From Pachyseris speciosa (taxonomy: Eukaryota > Cnidaria > Anthozoa > Scleractinia > Pachyseridae), in contig JAEMWC010000001.1 in assembly GCA_016490735.1 (NCBI GenBank), positions 1,853,501 through 1,917,500 of the forward strand: a stretch of DNA of 64,000 bases, read 5' to 3'. Shown here one piece after another: positions 29,201 through 39,088 of the stretch; within the stretch, counting starts at the first letter, position 1, and each line of letters opens with the position of its first letter. The notes under the pieces are model-generated. The model was not told the origin of the DNA. It was given only the letters and a program-made list of their open reading frames with translations, and searched no databases. Both the position numbers and the translations under genes were made by a program.

Positions 29201-29982
29201 AAGACTTTTTCAAGCTGATGAATAACAGTGTATTTGGAAAAACGATGGAAAACCTCAGAAAGCGAGTAGACGTCAGATTGGTGACTGATGAGAAGAAGCT
29301 ATTGAAATTAGCTAGTAAACCCACTTATGTTAGCAGTAAAATCTTCGATGAAAATCTAGTAGCTGTTCATAAGATAAAAGAAACACTCACCCTGAACAGG
29401 CCGGCATACGTGGGGATGTGTATTCTAGACCTTAGTAAGACATTGATGTACGATTTCCATTACAACTACATTAAACAAAAGTATGGTAATAAGGCCAAAT
29501 TACTATTCACAGACACAGACTCACTGACCTATGAAATTGAAACCCAAGATGTATATAGGAATTTCTGGAATGATAAAGATAAATTCGATAACAGTGACTA
29601 TCCTGAAAGCTCGCCATTCTCCGATAAGACCAATAAGAAAGTGATTGGTAAGATGAAAGATGAGGCTGCTGGAGTCCCAATATGTGAATTCGTAGGACTG
29701 AGATCGAAGATGTATAGCTATATTAAAGATGATCAGAAAGGAGGAAAAACAGCAAAAGGAATAAAAAAGAACACAATCAAAAATGAAATCAAGCATGAAA
29801 ATTATAAAGACACTCTATTCAATAACAAACAGTTGCATCATAGAATGAAAACAATCAGAAGTCAGAACCATCAACTTGGAAGTTATGAGATAAATAAAGT
29901 ATCACTCAGCTGCTTTGACGACAAGCGGTATATTCATGATAATGGCGTGACAAGCTGTGCATATGGACATTATAAAATCTAA
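26220..29982 (+). pseudogene. polB: Protein-primed type B DNA polymerase in three frames (element B)
   Basis: Segments 26220-26582, ~26585-27768 and 27727-29982. The first is a Pro-rich leader (PIPAPR repeats). The second holds the exonuclease start YADFEAI. The third, numbered from 27727, has a Cys/His cluster near residues 31-66 (CHICDKKY, RDHCHITGKYRG) like recombination endonuclease VII, FHNLRGYDSHF, motif A with Asp334 (YLDANNLYGW), motif B around 499 (MNNSVFGKTM) and motif C Asp596/Asp598 (FTDTDSL). It replicates the linear genome with a protein primer. Both breaks are -1; the second is in a seven-base A-run near 27743-27749. Without correction or slippage it is non-functional. Confidence 0.9.
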
Positions 29983-30159
29983 AAAGTTCAGTTCCTTTCC
30001 TTATCCGTGTTGTAGAAAAGGGCGAATGTGTTTCTTACGCGTAAGAAATCATACGACCGTCTCGTGATATGAAACAATAGGTGATGACTCATTTCCTGTT
30101 TTTCCGAGAATGTCACGCTTGGTGATTTTTCCGAGAAAGTCACGCATTTTTAATAAACT
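29983..30159. repeat. Subterminal repeats right of polB (element B)
   Basis: No gene. The stretch holds a copy of the ~35-bp subterminal motif (ATGACTCATTTCCTG, then CCGAGAATGTCACGC) near 30083-30118 and a partial one at 30126-30150; another lies in the TIR at 30202-30238. Confidence 0.6.
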
Positions 30160-30455
30160 ACCATCGGATGGTTCCACGTGAGAAATAATAGCTATAGGCG
30201 ATGACTCATTTCCTGTTTTTCCGAGAATGTCACGCATTTTAATAAACTATAGATGAAGTGTGCAGACCTTGGTTCCATCAGATTGAACAACTATATATTC
30301 CATCAAATTAAATAACTATATATTCCATCAAATTAAATAACTATATATTCCATCAAATTAAATAACTATATATTCCAGAATACGAGACCAGAAGGCGAAT
30401 AGTGTTTGGGGAAAACGAGATCAATTGATTTCGTACCCCCAAACACTATACTACT
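30160..30455 (-). repeat. Right terminal inverted repeat of element B
   Basis: Reverse complement of 11062-11357 with one visible mismatch. Contains the mirror hairpin at 30399-30449 and the mirror tandem array. Confidence 0.95.
30399..30449. repeat. Terminal hairpin, right end of element B
   Basis: Arms 30399-30411 and 30437-30449 mirror 11068-11118, six bases from the element end. Confidence 0.85.
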
Positions 30456-30461
30456 CAGATA
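30456..30461. repeat. Target site duplication CAGATA, right copy
   Basis: Identical to 11056-11061; the membrane protein gene of A resumes at 30462. Confidence 0.9.
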
Positions 30462-30939
30462 ATCGAAAAAGCATATTCAACTGGAACCATATTTCAGGTG
30501 AATTAACTGAAGACCAGATTAATGAATTAAAAGCCTATTACTACACATATCACAGAAAGTGTTGGGCTCACAAACAGGCGGTGAAACAGTTCAAAAAATG
30601 GAAATTACTGGGGAACTCATTGTCTATCATCTTCGCAACCGGGGGTCTCGCCACAAGCATAGCAACTGGTGGTGTTAGTTTGGTAGCCATCAGTACAGCA
30701 GCACTTTTGATACAAGGGTGGATGAAGCAAAAAAACCTCGACCTCAAAATACAAATTGTACATATGCTTATCAAAGCTATCAACATCTACTCAATACCTT
30801 AAAAGACACGATGAGAAGCGGTAATTTCGATGAGTCCAGCATCCATATCACAATGAAGAACATCGATGATTATGTGACGGACAACAGTCCTATTGTCGAT
30901 AAGTACGTACTAAAATACGATGAAAAATTCACTTTCTAA
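30462..30939 (+). pseudogene. Remainder of two-helix membrane protein gene split by element B (element A)
   Basis: Continues 11043-11061 of element A. Matches 12442-11945 in B, with SIIFATGGLATSIATGG and LVAISTAALLIQGW preserved. Besides the insertion there is a -1 change near 30752-30755, where A has one A fewer than B, so the C-terminal part is in another frame (30718-30939). The gene is doubly inactivated. Confidence 0.8.
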
Positions 30940-31492
30940 TAATACTAATAATCACATCAAATCTCAACAATAAAATTTCAACCCAATAACGATTATAAAA
31001 TTCAAGCGTCTTTTTTGAATTAGTAATAGTTATATTCTCGAAAGGAAGACCAAGCATTAAAAATATTTGCTTAAGGACAAATTTCGTACTTATCATCCTT
31101 TTACGATTCTCATTCACTAAAGGAAGGACTGTGTCTATCTCTTCGAATATTTTTAATATTTTACCACTGTCTTTTGGAGAAATTTGAAATCCATTCTCAC
31201 GGCATATGCCATTTATCATATTTTCAATATGGTACTTCCGATGATATACCGATTTCCGTCGTATCCTATACATATTCTCATAAAAGTCAACATACTCTTT
31301 AACATAATCATAACCATTAACTGAACCACAATTTAGACAAACATTTTTACCATCATCGTTAAACATTTTCTGATTACTACAGCATGACGCTACCACACTA
31401 CTAACAACTTCTGCCAATTGCTGATCACAAAAAGGACAAGTATACTCTTCCATATTCATTAATTCATTGCGAATTACTGAATTACAACTCAT
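30929..31492 (-). CDS. VLTF3-like late transcription factor (element A)
   Basis: 187 residues, intact. CPFCDQQ, CCSNQK and CLNCGSVNGYDY form the zinc-binding part; KRKSVYHRKY-like RRKSVYHRKYHIENMINGIC follows. Same length and arrangement as 11392-11955. It is one of the few fully open genes of A, with the capsid, ATPase and core/protease genes. Same functional inference and caveats. Confidence 0.63.
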   Translation of the reverse strand: MSCNSVIRNELMNMEEYTCPFCDQQLAEVVSSVVASCCSNQKMFNDDGKNVCLNCGSVNGYDYVKEYVDFYENMYRIRRKSVYHRKYHIENMINGICRENGFQISPKDSGKILKIFEEIDTVLPLVNENRKRMISTKFVLKQIFLMLGLPFENITITNSKKTLEFYNRYWVEILLLRFDVIISIIRK

Positions 31493-32012
31493 TCTATACT
31501 ATTATATGAGAATATAATTATAAACCATCTGATGACGTCACCGCACAGTAGTACCGGTCAGAGATGAATCATTTCCTGTTTTCCGAGAATGTCACACTTG
31601 GTGGTTTTCCGGGAATTTTAATATAGATTGCCATCAAATTAAAAAAATATAGATTTCATAAATTGGAAAATGTGTTGGTACCATTTGATGACGTCACGGC
31701 ACAGCAGTGCCAGTTAGAGATCATGCGACCGTCTCGTGACTTAGAATAATAGCTATAGGTGATGACTCATTTCCTGTTTTTCCGAGAATTTCATACTTGC
31801 TGGTTTTCCGGGAAAAATCATTGAATTTTGATATCATCCGATCATTACAAAAATATGAGACCATTTTGTAGAAAAAAGATTTAAATATATATAAATTGCC
31901 AAAAATTGGAAAACATATAGATTACCATCAAATGGAAAGTAGGATAGGGGTTGGGTTTGGTTCGAGAACATTTTCTCAAAAATGGTCTCGTACCCCCAAC
32001 CCCTATACTACT
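31493..32012. repeat. Right terminal region of element A (TIR arm)
   Basis: No gene. It carries diverged subterminal motifs (CATTTCCTG, then CCGAGAAT) near 31564-31597 and 31759-31797 and ends in the 63-bp hairpin and CTATACTACT. The opposite arm is off the window, so inverted-repeat status is inferred by analogy with B. Confidence 0.7.
31944..32006. repeat. Terminal hairpin, right end of element A
   Basis: Outer arms ATAGGGGTTGGG (31944-31955) and CCCAACCCCTAT (31995-32006) pair perfectly. Inside, CGAGA (31963-31967) pairs with TCTCG (31986-31990) and CATTTT with AAAATG across one mismatch. Six bases separate it from the element end, as in B. Confidence 0.85.
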
Positions 32013-32620
32013 AGAGTCCTATAGTGTTTCTCAACCACTCGATGTCCAACAGAACATCACACCGGAGGATGATGTCAGTTTATACAGAATCTCTGGGGCA
32101 GCACTCTGCCAAATGATACAACTTAGGAGAAAAAACCGGCAAAACAAAGATCAAACCTGGCAGCAGACGTCAAATGTAAATGGAGCTAGATCTTCCTGTG
32201 AAACTGAAAGAAACTGACAAAAGCCATCTTCCAAATGCTCTTAAGCTGCTTGATGAAGGTAATTTGACTTTTGTGAAGAAATATTTCCTGAATCTTGTAC
32301 GAGAAGCAGATTGAAACATCAGAGAGTATGTCAATGAGCGAAGATTGAAGAAACATAAAAACAGTTTGTTAAAAGTTGTTCACTTCAATGTTTACAATGA
32401 TGAGCAATTATCCAAATCTTTTAAATGGTCACTAGAGAAGTGTGGAGCATCAAGTCAATATCACAGTTCTGTCACTGACAAGGTATACAGTGATGTGCTT
32501 CACAAACTATGCAAAAGCAATTATGCAATACCAGAACTAAGGAGTTCTTTCGAGGAAAATTTGAGAAGGAGTTGGCCACATCTGGTAAAGTTGTTGATGC
32601 TGATCAGTCAATGAGAGATA
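32013..32620 (+). pseudogene. Decayed host or transposon coding remnant next to element A
   Basis: Open pieces in changing frames (NITPEDDVSLYRISGAALCQ near 32050-32115; KHKNSLLKVVHFNVYNDEQL from 32345 on), with stops between. The text looks like a cnidarian repeat-associated protein but I cannot name it. Element A may have integrated into it; the sequence beyond A's other end would show this. Confidence 0.4.
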
Positions 32621-34029
32621 ATCTCAAAACTTTTAGTGTTGCTAAAAAAGATATTTTTTCTCCATGAAATATCCATATTCTTACCAACAAAGAGTTTTCT
32701 ATTATGAAAGGTGTTCGAAAGAGTTTTCTTTTGTTTGAGCACCCCACCCCACATCTCTTGTTATTCTGGTTTAACTTGTCCTTTCATTTTCTTGTTGGTT
32801 TTCCTTAACAACAGATTTGGCTTTATTGAGAGCCCCCCTCAATGGCCTTCTTGGGCGAAATGTATGGATATTTTCTGGAATCACACAATGCAAAACAAAA
32901 TCCTTTAAGAAGTAGTTCTCTACCAAAACATACCGTGTGTTCCCTTGAATTAGAAAGCAATGCTCAGGTTTTAGGTCATTTCTAAATATTTAATTGTGGA
33001 CAAATGGTAATGTAATACAAATATGATTTTATCATGTTGATTGTTCAAAATGTCATACTACTTTTACTGATTTCCCCTGAATTAAACTGACAATGCAAAA
33101 GAAACTGGTAATACCTAATTGACAAAAAAACATGTGCGCTGTAACAAAAAGAAAAACAATTAATGGCCAATCTCTAATTCTCAACTCACAACTACATTGT
33201 AGCACTTCAGTGCTAAAGACACTAACAAACAAGTTAAGTCATCTAATTGAATGAAATGGCCTGCTGGGTGGCACTGAATACAACTAATAATGTTTTGTTT
33301 TTTTTTTTTTTGCATTTCCTCATACTTATTTTGATTTAATTATTTCATTTATACAGTTACTGCTCACAATAAAACTGATATTTAACATTTTCACCAGATA
33401 AATTACTTTACTCTGATGTTTTTGTGTTGAAATGTAAAATTTTGCTTGCCTGAATATGCTCTTTTCATAAAGACATTTGTAGGAATGGGTTCATTAAGTT
33501 CACTGGCACAACAACGTAATAGTTGTACTGAGTTGTATAGAGCAACAAACTGATTCATCTATGAGCAGGTTCCCATGAAATTTAAGCATGAAAGCAACAC
33601 AGAGCACAAAGAAACCTAAACTACCCTAAACAAAACCGGCGGGTATAAAGTACGGGTCACATTCCACAGGTTAACATACAGGTCACCATGTAAAACATAA
33701 TCAAAGAAGCACAAAAGTGTCTCCAAGCCCTAATCACTATCCAAAATTTTGTTTTAGATTGAGGAGAAACTGTTTGGCTCAGTTACCAATCACTAAAATA
33801 GTGAACTGTACCTGGGATCTGTGCAATTCTAGCTGACCAAAGCTCTCCTTGCAAACCCTTAAAATTCTTCCTTTTTATGTGTAATTCAGTGTACCACAAC
33901 ATGACATGGGTGACACTGTGTCGATCACATAATAACTGAACATACAGGTTTGATGATGTATTTACACACAATCATACATAACAAAAGTAAGGGTGCATAA
34001 GCCTAAAGATCCATTAAAGTATTTATACA
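32621..34029. other. Non-coding stretch
   Basis: AT-rich, with a T-run near 33296-33311. I see no gene, RNA or clear repeat. Confidence 0.4.
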
Positions 34030-34763
34030 ACATCTTGGAAAGCCAAGTCACAACATCATTACTGCTGCTCTGGCCTGCAGACACATAGGCAATTATTGCT
34101 CCATACTGTCCATGCGAATGAGAGTCTCCAATGGCAATGGCTCCCGTCTCCCAGAATAACAGTGCATTACTTCGAAAACCAGAGACGGCTGGCTCTTGTT
34201 TGCAATGTTGTCACCAACAGTGAGACATCCCCAGACCGCAAATCGAACCCAATAGCTTCGTCATAGCTGGAAATATGTAAGTCATTTCCACAGCTCTCCA
34301 CAGCATCTTCTATGTCAAGGTTTCTTGCTTCCCCATCAAATAGGATGTCGTGAAGAGAATTTCCCTCCACCATTGCATCAACCACAACTTCAAACCACTG
34401 ACTTGGTAAGGTACTTGAGGTTAACTCTGGGAGACTTCTCTTTATGAAGTGACAGCCTACCAATGATGCTATAATTGTGCATGCATTGCTCCCCTGACGC
34501 CCACCGATAGATGACTGGCTAAGGTTAGCCGACAGGCAAAACTGCTTCACTGAACTTAATCCAAAAGGATCATACACCAGTCGTACTGAGTATCTTGACG
34601 CAGGATTACTTACTGTGATTGACCCGGACACAAGAATTTCATCATCACGATAGCCACGCTCAGAGTTGCTATTGGTGATGACTTCCCTGCCAGTAATGAC
34701 TCCTCCCCGGAAGGATCCATAGTTGCTGGCAGATAGGTTACCTCCAGCAGTAAATTTCAGCAC
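34030..34763 (-). pseudogene. Transposon-associated protein remnant (RQGSNAC...DSHSHG motifs)
   Basis: The 198-residue frame 34763-34167 contains SSIGGRQGSNACTIIASLVG. After its stop a second frame continues to about 34030 with GDSHSHGQYGAIIAY. The Cys and His motifs suggest a papain-like or Ulp-like fold of the kind carried by some large DNA transposons. The frame break and the LINE joined at its 5' end indicate a fragment. Confidence 0.4.
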
Positions 34764-37140
34764 GCCGAAGATAGATCCCTGTGATGCGGTCTACTGCGCT
34801 ATATGCAGCGGACGATCCAACTACTGCTGATGAATTAAAGGCATACGCTAAAGAGTATAACACCACTCTTTCCACGATCCTCGATAAGCATGCTCCACTA
34901 AGGACTCGTACTAGGGTCAGTAGTCCTCTAGTACCCTGGTATAGCGACGCCATTGATAAGGCTAAGCGCTCACGTAGGAAGGCTGAAAGGAAGTGGAGAA
35001 GAACAAAGTTGCTATCAGATTTTGCTGACTACAAGAAGAAGAGAAACTATGTTACTAACCTCATGAATAAATCAAGGCAAGACTTCTGCTCTAAGTTCAT
35101 AGAAGATAATAGCATCGATCAGAAAAAGCTCTTTAGCGCGGCCAAAAAGCTGCTTGATACACATAATGTGCTGCGCTTTCCTGGTCATCTTGACAAGACT
35201 GTGTTGGCAAATGACATTGGCAAATTCTTTGTGCGCAAGATAGACCACATTCGACGAGACATTGACTCGATTTGTCTTAGCTCTTCAGATCGCAGTCTAG
35301 TGCCACCGGACAAGTTAGCTACAGATGTCACAGATCGAACGCTGCGCTCTTTTGATACCCTGAGCGAGAGCAATGTGTGTGACCTTATTAAGAACTCTGC
35401 CAAAAAGTCGTGCTTATTGGATCCATTGCCGACTAATCTGGTCTGTGACTCATTGGAGGTTTTACTGCCTGTTATCACGAAAATGGTAAATGCATCTCTG
35501 TCTACTGCACACTTCCCTTCCGAGTGGAAGGAAGCGATCGTAAACCCTTTGCTAAAAAAGGGAGCCAAGGACTCTGCTCACAAAAACTTGCGACCAGTCA
35601 GTAATCTATCATTTGTATCCAAGATTACCGAGAGGGCAGTATTTGACCAGGTGTACACCCACGTTACGGATAACGAACTATTTCCTGTATTGCAGTCGGC
35701 TTATAGGAAATCACACAGTACTGAGACGGCGCTGCTTAAAATAGTTAACGACATCCTGCTTGACATGAATCGCCAGCACGTGTCTCTGCTCGTACTGCTT
35801 GATTTAAGTGTAGCGTTTGACACGGAGGACCACACCATTCTCCTGCGGCGCCTAGAGACGTCGTTTGGTGTCACAGGAGATGCTCTCAAGTGGTTCACCT
35901 CCTACTTGTCTGGCCGCTCTCAGCGTGTTGCGGTTAACGGGGAACTGTCAGACAGATCTCACCTATCATTCGGTGTTCCTCAAGGGTCATGTCTAGGACC
36001 GCTACTTTTTTCTGTCTATGCTAATAAGCTGTTTGAAGTTATTAAGACCCATCTACCAAACGTCCATGCATATGCAGACGACACTCAACTTTACCTGTCG
36101 TTCAAGCCAGGCAGTTTTGAAAGTGAGATGGGGGCAAAGTGTGCTATGGAGCGGTGTATTAGGGCTGTGAGGGCGTGGATGGTTGAAGATAAGTTGAAGC
36201 TGAATGAAGAGAAGACTGAGTTCATGCTCATTAGAACTCGCCAGCAACTTAGTAAAATCCGAACTGATAGTCTTTTAGTTGGTGACACGCCTATACCTTC
36301 AGTTACTGAAGCTAGGAATTTAGGTGTCTGGTTTGACTCTAATCTCCATTTTCACAACCACATAAACAAGCCATGCCAGTTAGCTTTCTTTTCATTGTAC
36401 AACATTAGGGGTATCAGAAAATACCTCCCTTTTGAAGCTGCAAAGACTTTACTACAAGCTTTAGTCATAAGTCGTATGGACTATTGCAACTCGCTATTAT
36501 ATGGTCTGCCAGCTATACATATTCATAAATTGCAACGTGTACAAAATGCAGCTGCCAGGTTACTGACCAACACGCCGCGCTATGCGCACATCACACCTGT
36601 CATGATAGAGCTTCATTGGTTGCCTGTTAAATTTAGAATTATTTTTAAGTTCAATTTAACAATTTTTAAAGCTCTTCATGGTCTTGCACCAGCCTATCTT
36701 AGCAACCTTTTATCTTTTAAACACTCTAATTATAATTTAAGATCAAATAATAATAATAATATTCTTGCCCGGCCCGCAGTAAAATCGGCCAAGACCAGTG
36801 GCGATAGAGCCTTCTCAGTTGCTGCTCCAGTTTTATGGAACGCCTTGCCGCCAAACCTTAGGGCTATAAATAATCTAATCATATTTAAGAGAGAGCTCAA
36901 AACGCATCTTTTTAGGCAAGCGTATTTTATTAATGTTTAGATTTTATATTTCTGTGTGATGTGATTTTTATTTCTGTAATTATAATATAATTAGCACTTT
37001 AGATATAGTTTTACATTTTTAGCATAGTTAATTTAATTTTTAATGATTTTTTATCGATTGTAATAATTCTAAAGCGCATTAGATCATATATTTTTAATGA
37101 ATTTTGCGCTATATACGTAACAAGTTTATTTATTTATTTA
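34764..37140 (+). mobile_element. 5'-truncated CR1/L2-like LINE
   Basis: One long reverse transcriptase frame, then a 3' tail of about 200 bp ending GCGCTATATACG and a TTTA repeat. The endonuclease region is missing apart from its very end, so the copy is 5'-truncated as usual for LINEs. Target duplication not identified. Confidence 0.75.
34781..36940 (+). CDS. Reverse transcriptase (CR1/L2-like LINE)
   Basis: 719 residues uninterrupted. RT motifs: WKEAIVNPLLKKG, RPVSNLSFVSKI, QSAYRKSHSTETALLK, LLDLSVAFDTEDH (motif A Asp), FGVPQGSCLGPLLFSVYANKL and HAYADDTQLYLSF (motif C). The C-terminal domain has HKLQRVQNAAARLLT and LHWLPVKFRIIFK, typical of CR1/Jockey-group elements. The unbroken frame suggests a fairly young copy. 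Confidence 0.85.
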   Translation: MMRSTALYAADDPTTADELKAYAKEYNTTLSTILDKHAPLRTRTRVSSPLVPWYSDAIDKAKRSRRKAERKWRRTKLLSDFADYKKKRNYVTNLMNKSRQDFCSKFIEDNSIDQKKLFSAAKKLLDTHNVLRFPGHLDKTVLANDIGKFFVRKIDHIRRDIDSICLSSSDRSLVPPDKLATDVTDRTLRSFDTLSESNVCDLIKNSAKKSCLLDPLPTNLVCDSLEVLLPVITKMVNASLSTAHFPSEWKEAIVNPLLKKGAKDSAHKNLRPVSNLSFVSKITERAVFDQVYTHVTDNELFPVLQSAYRKSHSTETALLKIVNDILLDMNRQHVSLLVLLDLSVAFDTEDHTILLRRLETSFGVTGDALKWFTSYLSGRSQRVAVNGELSDRSHLSFGVPQGSCLGPLLFSVYANKLFEVIKTHLPNVHAYADDTQLYLSFKPGSFESEMGAKCAMERCIRAVRAWMVEDKLKLNEEKTEFMLIRTRQQLSKIRTDSLLVGDTPIPSVTEARNLGVWFDSNLHFHNHINKPCQLAFFSLYNIRGIRKYLPFEAAKTLLQALVISRMDYCNSLLYGLPAIHIHKLQRVQNAAARLLTNTPRYAHITPVMIELHWLPVKFRIIFKFNLTIFKALHGLAPAYLSNLLSFKHSNYNLRSNNNNNILARPAVKSAKTSGDRAFSVAAPVLWNALPPNLRAINNLIIFKRELKTHLFRQAYFINV

Positions 37141-37237
37141 AAGGAAGCAAGAGGACAGGAGGGAGGAAGAAGAAAAGAGGAAGGATGATCAGAAGGAAGA
37201 TCGGAAAAGAAACTCTCGAAAAAATGCCGATGCATCG

Positions 37238-37507
37238 TTGGACAGTGAGCGGGTTCGCGATCGTCCACGCGAGTCCCGTGGGTATGATCGTGAACACGAT
37301 GGACACCGGGACCGTGAGTACGACCGTGCTTCGACGCGGGACCGCGATCGGGATCGCGATCGCCGTCGCGAGCGGGATTACTATAGGGATGATAGCCGTC
37401 ATAGATCAAGAACCCGTGAACGAGATCACAGCAATAACTCTGAATCTGACTCTGATGATGCGTCTGAGTGGGTAAGAGTACGAAGGAGGAGGAGGGGTCG
37501 CCATTAG
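37238..37507 (+). pseudogene. ORF1-like Arg/Asp-rich fragment (Tx1-like LINE)
   Basis: 89 residues, mostly RDRDRDRRRERDYYRDDS-type repeats ending in RRRRRGRH. It lies just before the endonuclease start, where the ORF1 end would be. A low-complexity basic RNA-binding tail is plausible. Confidence 0.4.
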
Positions 37508-38030
37508 CGCCAATGCTAAAAGTTGCCACCTTAAATGCTCGGGGGTTAATTACTCCTGCTAGATGGGATCTAGCGTTACACAAATTGTCTCGGGCTGATT
37601 TTGATATTGTCTTATTACAGGAGACTCATGTCTCTTGCTAATTACAAGCTGATAAAATTGCGCGGAAATGGTCTGGTGATTGTCTCTGGTCTTTTGGGAG
37701 TGGCCGGTCGGCCGGTGTTGGCTTGCTTGTCTCTCCTAGATTCCAGGGCAAGATTTCTCGATATGTTTTTGATGCTGATGGTAGAGTTATTGGTGCATTG
37801 GTGCTTTTGGGGTCACACAAATTTAATATTGTAAACATTTACGCTCGAAATACCGTTTCTGAGCGCAGGGCCTTCTTCGAAGGATTACATTCCTATTTTC
37901 TTTCTCCTGTGAATGATATATGAAATGAATCATATATGAACTGCGGAAAGGAAATCAAATGAAGAGTGATCCACGCAGTTGTGAACGCAATTTATGCAAT
38001 TGCGAAAAGAAGCCTGAAAAAAAAAATTCA

Positions 38031-38104
38031 GGACTTCAACGGGGTTTGAACCCGTGACCTCGCGATTACCGGTGCGATGCTCTAACCAACTGAGCTATAA
38101 AGCC
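38031..38104 (-). tRNA. tRNA-Thr(GGT)-like sequence, minus strand
   Basis: 74 bp with GCTC/GAGC D-arm, a GGTTCAAACCC-type T-loop region and box B. The anticodon loop reads CCGGTAAT, so GGT; the loop is one base too long and the stem has a mismatch, so it is probably a tRNA-derived retroposon rather than a working gene. Confidence 0.5.
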
Positions 38105-38311
38105 ACTGACGCTGGGAGCAGGTCAATTGTGGGTTCATATGTCCCGTGAAAGAAATGAGTGTGAATGATATATGAAATGAATCATATATGAACTGCGGAA
38201 AGGAAATCAAATGAAGAGTGATCCTCGCAGTTGTGAACGCAATTTATGCAATTGTCCCGTGAAAGACATATGAACATATGAACCCACAACTGACCTGCTC
38301 CCAACGTCAGT

Positions 38312-38385
38312 GGCTTCATAGTTCAGTTGGTTAGAGCATCGCACCGGTAATCGCGAGGTCACGGGTTCAAACCCCGTTGAAGTCC
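38312..38385 (+). tRNA. tRNA-Thr(GGT)-like sequence, plus strand
   Basis: Inverted partner of 38031-38104, differing at a few bases (GGCTTCATAGTTCAG). Same eight-base anticodon loop. Likely retroposon-derived. Confidence 0.5.
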
Positions 38386-39088
38386 TGAATTTTTTTTTCA
38401 GGCTTCTTTTCGCAATTGCACAAATTGCGTTCACAACTGCGAGGATCACTCTTCATTTGATTTCTTTCTCCTGTTCGTTTGATCGCTGGCGATTTTAATT
38501 GTATTGATAATGTTCTTGATCGCTTGCATTGCTCTGAAAATAGCCTGCCTGATAAACGTGTTCTTCGTAATTTCATGTCTGATTGCTCACTTGTTGACAT
38601 TTGGCGTAAGCAAAATCCTCGTGGCATTTCCTTTACTTGGGCTAACAGTTCTCAGGCATCGCGCCTTGATCGTTTTTTGGTTTCTCAAAGTTTAGTGAAA
38701 TACGTTTGCTTAAACAAAGTTTTACCATGTCCTTTTTCGGACAATGATTTTGTTGTTTTAAATCTGTCTGTTGATAATCGTCCTGGTCCTCGAAACAGTA
38801 TTTGGAAATTTAACACTGCCCTTTTGTCTGATGTAGACTTTAAGCGTGAATTGTCAGCGCTCATTAATAGTCACAAGGGTCGTATTGCTGATTTCTGTTC
38901 TCTGGGGAAATGGTGGGATAGTTTAAAACTTGTTATCCGCAACGCATGCATTGGTTTTTCTTATCGTAAGCGTAAAATTGCCAATCTAGAACGTAATCGC
39001 TTGACTAAACGTTTAATCTGGGCCAAGCATGCCTTTTCACAAGGTGACCATTCGGAAAGGTGACCTTCGGAAATAAGAGACCTCGAAA

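Larger units (their letters stand above)
11062..30455 (+). mobile_element. Endogenous adintovirus/Polinton element B, complete
   Basis: 19,394 bp bounded by 296-bp inverted repeats and a CAGATA duplication. Gene order from the left: VLTF3-like (+), membrane protein, PLA2-like, lectin fibre, collagen fibre, small protein and ATPase (all -), then minor virion protein, penton, basic protein, capsid, core, protease, small protein, DUF5679/PLA2/integrase, BRO/VRR-NUC, zinc finger and PolB (all +). It lies in reverse orientation relative to A and inside A's membrane protein gene. The arms differ at one visible site, so insertion is recent, yet polymerase and fibre genes are frame-broken. Confidence 0.93.
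1..32012 (-). mobile_element. Endogenous adintovirus/Polinton element A (left end outside window; interrupted by element B)
   Basis: Element A occupies 1-11061 and 30462-32012. It carries minus-strand integrase (partial), PLA2, core/protease, capsid, penton and minor virion genes, then plus-strand ATPase, fibre and PLA2-like genes, and a minus-strand VLTF3-like gene near its right end. The right end is placed at 32012 because the last bases, CTATACTACT, match the terminus of element B and close a hairpin of the same design. The next six bases, AGAGTC at 32013-32018, are the candidate target duplication; its partner lies off the window. A is more broken than B, with at least six frame disruptions plus two in-frame stops. 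Its polymerase gene should lie left of position 1. Confidence 0.88.
37897..38474. mobile_element. Inverted tRNA-derived retroposon pair with 14-bp target duplication
   Basis: TTTCTTTCTCCTGT at 37897-37910 is repeated at 38461-38474, flanking a 550-bp insert. The insert has two tRNA-Thr-like units facing opposite ways, with their flanks also inverted (AAATGAAGAGTGATCC, GCAATTGCGAAAAGAAG, and an A-run near AATTCAGGACTTCAAC). A 14-bp duplication points to LINE-type insertion. Confidence 0.7.
37512..39063 (+). pseudogene. AP-endonuclease domain of Tx1-like LINE, split by insertion
   Basis: Starts MLKVATLNARGL, with IVLLQETHVSC (catalytic Glu) near 37610. Frame changes follow up to 37910. After the inserted retroposon it resumes with LIAGDFNCIDN and ISFTWANSSQASRLDRFLVS, the conserved GDFN and SRLDRFL motifs. 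It is not translatable as one protein. Confidence 0.7.

Noticed and set aside
1..31500. Interpretation as a single palindromic virus genome or tail-to-tail dimer
   Set aside because: The halves are diverged, differ in gene content, and the target duplication plus TIRs show nested insertion instead.
37130..37583. Minus-strand frames opposite the Arg/Asp-rich LINE region
   Set aside because: Antisense shadows of a low-complexity sequence.
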